Assembly: GCA_900769965.1 (NCBI GenBank)
Contig: CAAGIQ010000113.1
Coordinates: 1-17,999 of the forward strand
Origin: Bacilli bacterium
GTDB lineage: Bacteria > Bacillota_I > Bacilli_A > RFN20 > CAG-288
DNA: 17,999 nucleotides
Reading direction: 5' to 3'
Positions 12,775 through 17,999 of this stretch are shown in pieces. Both the position numbers and the translations under genes were made by a program. The notes under the pieces are model-generated. The model saw only the letters and a program-made list of their open reading frames with translations. It had not been told where the DNA came from and did no database searches. Positions within the stretch are counted from its first letter, which is position 1. Each line of letters begins with the position of its first letter.

Positions 12775-13979
12775 CTTTGCACCTCGAATCTTTTTAACTT
12801 CCTGCAGACTAGCTTAAGCAAGATATTTAGGATTAAAACAATAGAAAGGATAATTAAGCTTATAGCGCAGGCTGAAGCGTAATTTGGTTCCTCTCCTGAA
12901 ATCAATAAGAAAATGTGAACCGCTAGAGAAGTTGCTCCTTTAAATATGTTTATGTCATCTTGAATCGAAGAACCCATAACGAAAATTAACGCGGCGGATT
13001 CTCCGATAATTCTTCCGATTGATAATAATGTAGAAGTTAAGATACCTTCGATTGAATTAGGTAATATAACTTTAAATGTCGTTTGAGTCTCGCTAGCTCC
13101 AAGCGCTAAAGAAGCGTGCTTATAGCTAGAAGGAATCTCCTTAATCGACTCTTCGGTATTCTTGATTATTATCGGTAGTAACATGATAGCGAGAGTAAAA
13201 GCTCCAGCTAGTATCGAATTACCTTTAACTCCTGAGAAAGATGAAACAAACGGAATGAATATCAAAGAACCTATAAGGCCGAAGATGATTGAAGGAATGC
13301 CAGATATCATATCGATCATGCTTCTTATGAGTCTTATTATCTTGGTGTCTTTAGCGTAGTTTCCTAAATATAGTGCCGCTAATATACCAATAGGTAGGGC
13401 GATAACTAGAGTTAGGAGAATTAAATAGAGAGTGGAGACTAATGAACCTCTTATTCCGCCACCTAAAGTACAGTAATAAAATTCGTTTATAACATCTACT
13501 TTATCTAGAGTTTCAATCATGTTCTGAGCTTTGTTTTTGGTTGTTAAGACGAAGTTTGATTCATCGTTTTTGCACTGAATTCTTCTTACGAGTTGGTTGA
13601 CTTCGACTTTGATTCTTACATCTTTAGAATCTCTAGCATCTGTAAACGGGGAAGAAGGATCGATGTAAGAAATGACTACACATTCCTTCTTTTCTAGATC
13701 GAAATCGTCCTTAAATGCTATACCCCATCTAGAGGAGAAAAACTCGCCTTCTTCACATTCGTGATTATAAGTTTCATCTTTCAAGACCACTTTAGCGAAA
13801 TAGGCTTGTTCGTAATAATCGGAAGTAAGCATCTTGATGTTAAGTCCTCCGATACCTTTGATAAAGGAGAAAGCGAAGATACCTATTATTACTAATATGG
13901 AGAAGAAAGAAGCTATATAGGTAACAGCTTTTAAACTTCCATTTTTGATCTTTCTTTTCTTAGTTATCTTACTTAACAT
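12771..13979 (-). CDS. pstA: Phosphate ABC transporter permease PstA with an extra extracytoplasmic domain
   Basis: Membrane subunit of the phosphate importer. The 402-residue product is about 100 residues longer than usual. TM1 is at about 20-40; the usual permease core resumes at GGGIRGSLVSTLYLI (173 onward) with further membrane segments at about 181-205, 225-247, 253-272, 313-335 and 368-390 and the coupling segment SLALGASETQTTFKVILP (290-307). Between TM1 and TM2, residues about 45-172 form an added outer-face domain instead of the short loop of ordinary PstA. It contains SSRWGIAF (82-89), CVVISYIDPSSPF (100-112) and VEVNQLV (125-131), an order suggestive of a PDZ-like fold, and four cysteines (75, 100, 136, 170). 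The start overlaps pstC by 11 nt; AGGAAG lies upstream. The permease call is certain; the fold of the insert is a guess. Confidence 0.95.
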   Translation of the reverse strand: MLSKITKKRKIKNGSLKAVTYIASFFSILVIIGIFAFSFIKGIGGLNIKMLTSDYYEQAYFAKVVLKDETYNHECEEGEFFSSRWGIAFKDDFDLEKKECVVISYIDPSSPFTDARDSKDVRIKVEVNQLVRRIQCKNDESNFVLTTKNKAQNMIETLDKVDVINEFYYCTLGGGIRGSLVSTLYLILLTLVIALPIGILAALYLGNYAKDTKIIRLIRSMIDMISGIPSIIFGLIGSLIFIPFVSSFSGVKGNSILAGAFTLAIMLLPIIIKNTEESIKEIPSSYKHASLALGASETQTTFKVILPNSIEGILTSTLLSIGRIIGESAALIFVMGSSIQDDINIFKGATSLAVHIFLLISGEEPNYASACAISLIILSIVLILNILLKLVCRKLKRFEVQR

Positions 13980-14904
13980 AATATCTTCCTACTTTCCTGT
14001 TGATGAAGTTTAATAGCAAGTTAGTTACGATTATTATGATTATTAATAATAAACCTATTGAGAAACGGATATCGTAATCTAATCCTGATGATTCGTGGAT
14101 GTTTTGAAGCATCGCTGAGGTTAAGGTTTTAGTGGTGTCAAATATGTTAAAAGAAGGTCCGCTTCCCTTGTTACCACAAACCATAGATACCGCGGTTGCT
14201 TCACCAAGCGCTCTTCCTACGCCCAAGATTATTCCTGAGAAGATGCCGTGTTTAGCGCTGACTAAAACAACCTTGAAATTAGTTTCTATCGGAGATGCTC
14301 CTAGAGCTAAAGAGCCTAGAATCACATCTTTTTTAACAGCGTTAATCGAAGTTACAGATACCATAGTAATGGTCGGAATAATCATCATCGCTAGCACTAA
14401 AGAAGAAGCGAGAGTAGAAAGACCTCCGGCGCTTTGGTAATTGAATAATGAAGCTAGATTTTTAACGATAATCGTTATGATACCTGCTCCGAATACGCCG
14501 TAGATGACAGAAGGGATACTCGCTAATAATTCGATGATAGCATTAAAAACCTTTCCTATCTTTTTAGGTGCGATTTTCGAGATGAATAGCGCAGTTAGAA
14601 TAGAGATAGGAACGGCTATAATAAGGGCTAATAAAGTTACGTAGATAGTGTTGATTATTATGTATAACGCCCCGTAGTTATTAGGGTAAGTAAAATATGT
14701 TGTCCCAGTGATAAACTTCCAAAAGTTTACTTTTACTTCCACTCCATCAACTTCGTAAGTCTTGATAAATGGGCTAAGACCTTTGTAGATGATAAAGCCT
14801 ATTATTACTAATATTACTAAAGAGCAAAAAACGGTAAAGGATAGTAAGAGATATCTTACTACCTTATCCGTTATAGTTTTTCTTTTTATCGACTTAGAAG
14901 TCAT
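13969..14904 (-). CDS. pstC: Phosphate ABC transporter permease PstC
   Basis: Membrane partner of PstA in phosphate import. The 311-residue product starts MTSKSIKRKTITDK, has TM1 at about 17-41, then a modest outer loop, then NTIYVTLLALIIAVPISIL and further membrane segments, with the PstC hallmarks ELLASIPSVIYG and GSLALGASPIETNFKVVL (coupling helix contacting PstB) and GVGRALGEATAVSM. Length is normal. I chose ATG 14904, which follows the pstS stop by 2 nt; an in-frame GTG at 14925 would add 7 residues but has no Shine-Dalgarno. No strong ribosome site precedes the ATG either (GGAG is 15 nt away), so it is probably translated by coupling from pstS. PstC versus PstA is set by order and by similarity of the core segments. 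Confidence 0.94.
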   Translation of the reverse strand: MTSKSIKRKTITDKVVRYLLLSFTVFCSLVILVIIGFIIYKGLSPFIKTYEVDGVEVKVNFWKFITGTTYFTYPNNYGALYIIINTIYVTLLALIIAVPISILTALFISKIAPKKIGKVFNAIIELLASIPSVIYGVFGAGIITIIVKNLASLFNYQSAGGLSTLASSLVLAMMIIPTITMVSVTSINAVKKDVILGSLALGASPIETNFKVVLVSAKHGIFSGIILGVGRALGEATAVSMVCGNKGSGPSFNIFDTTKTLTSAMLQNIHESSGLDYDIRFSIGLLLIIIIIVTNLLLNFINRKVGRYYVK

Positions 14905-14906
14905 TT

Positions 14907-15818
14907 TTATTTGACTTCGCTCCACTTAGAAATAGTACCATCGTAGATAGATTTCAAAGTGGCGGCAGTAACTTCGCTAATCGAGTTAGCTTTGTTAACA
15001 ACTGGGACGATTGCATCGATACACATCTTGCCTTTTAAGGAATCATCCATGGCTTCATCGGAGTTGAATTCTCTAGAAGCAAAGGCGAGATCTAAGGCGT
15101 TAACACCATCTTTTTCAGATCCGTTGGTGCGTTTATAAGCATCGCCTGAACCTGTAGGATTATAAGCGTATTTGAAGTTTCCACACTTAGCGGAGAATTC
15201 GACTAATAGAGCGCTAACGATACTTTTTACCGAGGTACTTCCACCGACAGCAATTGTGATAGCGGAGTTATCAGCTGCAGCTATAGGGTAATCTGAAGCA
15301 ACTTCTGTCCAGGATTTATCTGAAGAAGAGCTTACTAAGATACCACCTTTATCTTGAATGGTAGCTTTTCCTTCAACGGTTGATAAGTAAGCGATGAAAG
15401 CGTCGACAATAGCTTTGTTGCTTTCGTTAGCATAGCTTTCTCTGATGCAGTAGTTGAAGTTTCTTGTAAGTTTATAAGTTGAGTTAAGGACGTTTTCTTC
15501 TGAAGGAACAACACCTTCGTATTTTAAACCCTTGACATTAGATTCTTCTAAGCTAGAAAGGGAGATGTAGCCGATACCGTATTCATCGTTTTTAACAGCG
15601 TTAATCATATCACCGTTAGAAGCAACTTCGACATAGCCAGTTTTCAATAAGGAGTTATCTTCCTTAGCTTCTTTAAATCCAATTCCTGTGAAGAATCCGT
15701 CTCTTGTTCCAGAAGTGGTATCTCTTGTATAGATGGTGATGTCATGATTTTGAGCAGAGCATGAGAATAATGAGAACGCACTTAAGGATAATAAGCATGT
15801 AGTAATAATCTTTTTCAT
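14907..15818 (-). CDS. pstS: Phosphate-binding lipoprotein PstS, circularly permuted
   Basis: Surface lipoprotein that binds phosphate for the PstCAB importer. The 303-residue product has a signal peptide (1-19) with lipobox LFSC and the lipidated Cys20. The family motifs occur in swapped order. The part after the signal, ITIYTRDTTSGTRDGF (27-42), VASNGDMINAV (65-75), GIGYISL (81-87) and AFIAYLSTVEG (140-150), matches the second half of ordinary PstS. After a linker (about 163-186) comes ITIAVGGSTSV (187-197), GSG (223-225), ASRE (247-250) and IYDGTISKWSEVK (291-303), which matches the first half. The phosphate-contacting motifs TSGTR, GSTSV, and GSG are all present. The Shine-Dalgarno GGAGG (15832-15836) is 13 nt from the ATG, rather far. 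Pho-box repeats at 15868-15908 indicate induction by phosphate starvation. Confidence 0.93.
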   Translation of the reverse strand: MKKIITTCLLSLSAFSLFSCSAQNHDITIYTRDTTSGTRDGFFTGIGFKEAKEDNSLLKTGYVEVASNGDMINAVKNDEYGIGYISLSSLEESNVKGLKYEGVVPSEENVLNSTYKLTRNFNYCIRESYANESNKAIVDAFIAYLSTVEGKATIQDKGGILVSSSSDKSWTEVASDYPIAAADNSAITIAVGGSTSVKSIVSALLVEFSAKCGNFKYAYNPTGSGDAYKRTNGSEKDGVNALDLAFASREFNSDEAMDDSLKGKMCIDAIVPVVNKANSISEVTAATLKSIYDGTISKWSEVK

Positions 15819-15852
15819 AATCTTTATATAACCTCCGTTTGATTACGGCAAT

Positions 15853-15858
15853 AATATA
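15853..15858 (-). promoter_or_regulatory. -10 element of the pstS promoter
   Basis: Minus strand TATATT at 15853-15858, 9 bp downstream of the nearest TTTACA. There is no -35 hexamer at the right distance; the Pho-box repeats occupy that place, as in activator-dependent phosphate promoters. Confidence 0.5.
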
Positions 15859-15867
15859 TAAAGCGAA

Positions 15868-15908
15868 TGTAAAGTTTATTACCTAGTTATTGTAAAGTTT
15901 TTGTAAAG
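15868..15908 (-). promoter_or_regulatory. Pho box upstream of pstS
   Basis: Three copies of CTTTACA on the minus strand (plus-strand TGTAAAG at 15868-15874, 15891-15897 and 15902-15908). Two are exactly 11 bp apart; the third is 23 bp away with a degenerate unit (TACCTAG, 15880-15886) between. TTTACA-type direct repeats with an 11-bp period are the known PhoP/PhoB recognition pattern. The set fills nearly all of the 91-nt phoR-pstS gap, and no terminator follows phoR. Confidence 0.75.
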
Positions 15909-15909
15909 T

Positions 15910-17235
15910 TTAGAAAATTACTTTAAATGTTGAGCCTTTGTCGATTTCGCTTTCAACTTGAATTGTGGCGTTATGGATCATAGCCACGTGTTTAACAATA
16001 GAAAGACCTAGTCCAGTTCCACCGATTTCTTTTGAGTGAGATTTATCGACTCTATAAAATCTTTCAAATATTCTCTCTTGTTCGTCTTTTTTAATTCCAA
16101 TTCCTTCATCTTTAACTTCTAAGATAATATTAGTTCCATAGGAGAAAAGATTAATATTAACCTTTCCTTTTTCCTTATTATATTTAATAGCGTTATCGAT
16201 GAGGTTGTAAACGAGGCTATAGAGAAGCTTTTTAGAACCTTCTAAATAAGCATCTTCAAGATTAGTTTCTATAACGATACTTCTGCTATTAGCTTCAAAT
16301 GAAAGGGAAGTGAGAGCTAATTCTACTTCCTCTTTGAGGTTAACTTCTTCTTTTAATTCTTCTTTAGCGCCGTTATCTAAGGAGGAAAGTTCCATAATAT
16401 CGTTAACTAATTGGCTCATGCGTTTAGATTCTTCATGGATTCTAGAAGCGAAAACTTTAATATCTTCTTCCTTTGCTAGACCTTGTTCAATTAGTTCGCT
16501 ATAACCAGAGATTATGTGAAGCGGTGTTTTTAGTTCGTGGGAGACGTTAGCGGTAAACTCTTTTCTGATGTTTGAGGCTTTTATTAATTTTTCTTTATCT
16601 TTCTTGAGTTGGGAATGCTGGACGTCTATTTTCTTAAGCAGAGGCTCGATTTCCTTATATTTAACATCTTCTAAAGGGTGATCTAGATCTAAAGAGTTAA
16701 GAGGCTTAACAATCTTCGAAGAAAGGAGGTACGAGATAAGAATAGAAGCACCTATAGAAAGAATAGCTAAGATATAAACCGGGTAAAGCTCGGTTAAGAT
16801 AAGATTAAAAATACTCTTTCTGGCGATAGAAAGCCTTACAAAAGATCCATCATCCATTTTATAAGCGACGTAGAAATTAGTTATTAAAGCGGAGGAAGAA
16901 AACCTTATGCTTTCGCCATAGCCGTTTTTATTAGCTTCATCTATTTCCTCTCTAGTGCTGTGGTTATCAAGATCATCATTATCGTAAGATGTATCGTAGA
17001 TGACTTCTCCTTCTTTAGAAATCAAAGTTATGCGGTAGTTTTCAAATTCTAAAGACTCGAAGTAATTAGTTCCTTCATCTTCAATTCCTTTGATTACGAG
17101 CTGAGCTTCGTTTCTAAGCTGCTCAAAAGTTGTCGATTCGTAATAGGAGTTAAAAGAAATAGTAACAGTACCTGTGATAAGAATTATTAAAGACAGAGAC
17201 AAGAGTAAAAGAGCGCTAAATATTTTCTTCTTCAT
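15910..17235 (-). CDS. phoR: Phosphate-regulon sensor histidine kinase PhoR
   Basis: Membrane sensor kinase that phosphorylates PhoB when phosphate is limiting. The 441-residue product has TM1 (about 5-27), an outer domain (about 30-145) with VIYDTSYDNDDLDNHSTREE typical of Bacillota PhoR sensors, TM2 (about 150-171), a short juxtamembrane linker that replaces any PAS domain, the HisKA dimer with the phospho-accepting His233 in ANVSHELKTPLH, and the HATPase domain with NLIDNAIKYN (N box), DEGIGI (G1), FERFYR (F box) and GGTGLGLSIVK (G2). The ATG lies 20 nt inside the end of phoB, so translation is coupled; GGTG upstream is a weak Shine-Dalgarno. Naming as PhoR rests on the adjoining phoB, pst and Pho boxes. 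Confidence 0.93.
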   Translation of the reverse strand: MKKKIFSALLLLSLSLIILITGTVTISFNSYYESTTFEQLRNEAQLVIKGIEDEGTNYFESLEFENYRITLISKEGEVIYDTSYDNDDLDNHSTREEIDEANKNGYGESIRFSSSALITNFYVAYKMDDGSFVRLSIARKSIFNLILTELYPVYILAILSIGASILISYLLSSKIVKPLNSLDLDHPLEDVKYKEIEPLLKKIDVQHSQLKKDKEKLIKASNIRKEFTANVSHELKTPLHIISGYSELIEQGLAKEEDIKVFASRIHEESKRMSQLVNDIMELSSLDNGAKEELKEEVNLKEEVELALTSLSFEANSRSIVIETNLEDAYLEGSKKLLYSLVYNLIDNAIKYNKEKGKVNINLFSYGTNIILEVKDEGIGIKKDEQERIFERFYRVDKSHSKEIGGTGLGLSIVKHVAMIHNATIQVESEIDKGSTFKVIF

Positions 17236-17905
17236 CGAATTTCACCATCTTATATCCAACCCCTCTTAAAGTTAAGATACACCTTCCATAATCGAGTAGT
17301 TTATTTCTTAATGTTCCAATATGAACGTCGATAGTTCTACTTTCTCCAATAAATGAAGTACCCCATATTCTTTCAAGTAACTCATCGCGAGTAAAAACTG
17401 AATCTATGTTAGTAATAAGTAAAACTAAAATCTCGTATTCTTTTAAAGTGAGAGGTAGTTCTTTAGAGTGTAAGGTAACGATGTGTTTATCGATATCCAC
17501 TACCAAGTCTTTGTTTTTGATAATCGACTTTGCATCGTTATAATTAACTCTTCTAAGTACCGCTTTAACTCTTGCTACTAATTCCATCATTCCAAAAGGT
17601 TTAACTAAGTAGTCATCAGCTCCATAGTTAAGACCTATGACCTTGTCGTATTCAGTCCCCTTGGCGGTAGCTAAAATTACAGGTATGTTTTTATACTTAG
17701 AAGAAGATTTAAGTTTTTGAAGAACGGTTAATCCATCTTCATAAGGTAACATTATATCTAAGATAATCAGTTGAACTTCATTGTTTTCAATATAGGAATA
17801 GAAATCAAAAACGTTTTTGAAACCTATAGATTCAAAAGAGGAAGCTTTTAAGGTATAAGTTATTAGATTAAGTATGTTTTCATCATCTTCTAAGCAAACG
17901 ATCAT
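17216..17905 (-). CDS. phoB: Phosphate-regulon response regulator PhoB (PhoP)
   Basis: OmpR/PhoB-class transcription factor activated by PhoR. The 229-residue product has a receiver domain (1-118) with the acidic pocket EDDE (6-9), phosphorylation site Asp50 in LIILDIMLP, a Thr/Ala switch region in ILATAKG and Lys in DDYLVKPF, then a winged-helix domain ending in the recognition helix and wing: ELPLTLKEYEILVLL, RDELLERIWG, SRTIDVHIGTLRNKL and IKTLRGVGYK-like RCILTLRGVGYKM. GGAGAG (17914-17919) is 8 nt from the ATG. Upstream lie a TATAAT and a two-unit Pho box, so it probably regulates its own operon. It opens the minus-strand phosphate cluster. Confidence 0.94.
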   Translation of the reverse strand: MIVCLEDDENILNLITYTLKASSFESIGFKNVFDFYSYIENNEVQLIILDIMLPYEDGLTVLQKLKSSSKYKNIPVILATAKGTEYDKVIGLNYGADDYLVKPFGMMELVARVKAVLRRVNYNDAKSIIKNKDLVVDIDKHIVTLHSKELPLTLKEYEILVLLITNIDSVFTRDELLERIWGTSFIGESRTIDVHIGTLRNKLLDYGRCILTLRGVGYKMVKFDEEENI

Positions 17906-17925
17906 AATAAATGCTCTCCATATTT

Positions 17926-17931
17926 ATTATA
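17926..17931 (-). promoter_or_regulatory. -10 element of the phoB promoter
   Basis: Minus strand TATAAT at 17926-17931, perfect consensus, giving a start near 17919 at the edge of the Shine-Dalgarno. No -35 at 17 bp (CATTCT); the Pho box lies 21 bp upstream of it. Confidence 0.5.
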
Positions 17932-17952
17932 TGTTTTTTATTAATTCAAGAA

Positions 17953-17970
17953 TGTAAAATATTTGTAAAA
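17953..17970 (-). promoter_or_regulatory. Two-unit Pho box upstream of phoB
   Basis: TTTTACA occurs twice on the minus strand (plus-strand TGTAAAA at 17953-17959 and 17964-17970), exactly 11 bp apart, sharing the TTTACA core and pitch with the boxes before pstS. A third partial copy (TGTAACT, 17971-17977) abuts out of phase. This suggests autoregulation of phoB-phoR. Confidence 0.65.
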
Positions 17971-17999
17971 TGTAACTAGTTTCATAGAAGAACAGTAAG

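Noticed and set aside
14132..14440. Open frame of 102 codons antisense to pstC
   Set aside because: Lies wholly inside a well-supported gene, has no ribosome site and no recognisable domain. The same holds for other antisense frames, for example within cmk, der, phoR and pstA.
1..17999. tRNA genes, CRISPR arrays, insertion sequences, attachment sites, replication origin
   Set aside because: No cloverleaf, no regularly spaced repeats, no transposase or integrase, no DnaA-box cluster were seen on either strand.

Overview
The window is an AT-rich, densely packed stretch of a bacterial chromosome. Gene content and order point to a low-GC Gram-positive of class Bacilli. The dnaD-nth, recU-gpsB-rnpB and pgsA-cinA-recA blocks are arranged as in Bacillus relatives, and RNase P RNA looks like the Bacillus (type B) form. 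The compact gene set (a CCA-enzyme-like protein of only 217 aa, a CinA reduced to its C-terminal domain, very short spacers) suggests a streamlined lineage near Erysipelotrichales/RF39 or other Mollicutes-related Bacilli; that placement is inference. TGA is a true stop (pgsA, dnaD, pstA and the exonuclease gene end in it) and no long gene has an internal TGA, so the genetic code is standard.

Left part, + strand, 1-4439: the 3' part of cmk, then der, hup with its own promoter and terminator, then an overlapping operon of a short CCA-adding-enzyme-like protein, dnaD and nth. A terminator at 4472-4490 separates this from a minus-strand gene for a membrane-anchored XRE-type regulator (4494-5171).

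Middle, + strand, 5373-10933: degV; an overlapping trio of a MarR regulator, a DEDDh exonuclease and recU (Holliday-junction resolvase); gpsB; RNase P RNA beginning only a few bases after gpsB and with no visible terminator of its own; then pgsA, a PncC-type cinA and recA. Two terminators facing opposite ways at 10944-11002 close this block and the small minus-strand winged-helix gene that follows.

Right part, - strand, 17905-11382: a complete phosphate-starvation system in the order phoB-phoR-pstS-pstC-pstA-pstB-phoU. PhoR and PhoB sense and relay, PstSCAB imports phosphate, and PhoU links transport to the sensor. Two sets of 11-bp-spaced TTTACA direct repeats, one before phoB and one before pstS, look like Pho boxes and imply autoregulation plus direct control of the transporter.

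Nothing here looks like a phage, transposon, CRISPR or toxin system. The most interesting points are: PstS with its two halves in circularly permuted order; PstA with an extra extracytoplasmic domain of about 125 residues; the CCA-enzyme-like protein without body or tail domains; two genes whose promoters leave almost no 5' leader; RNase P RNA embedded between protein genes; and an unexplained nested 33-bp palindrome downstream of phoU.
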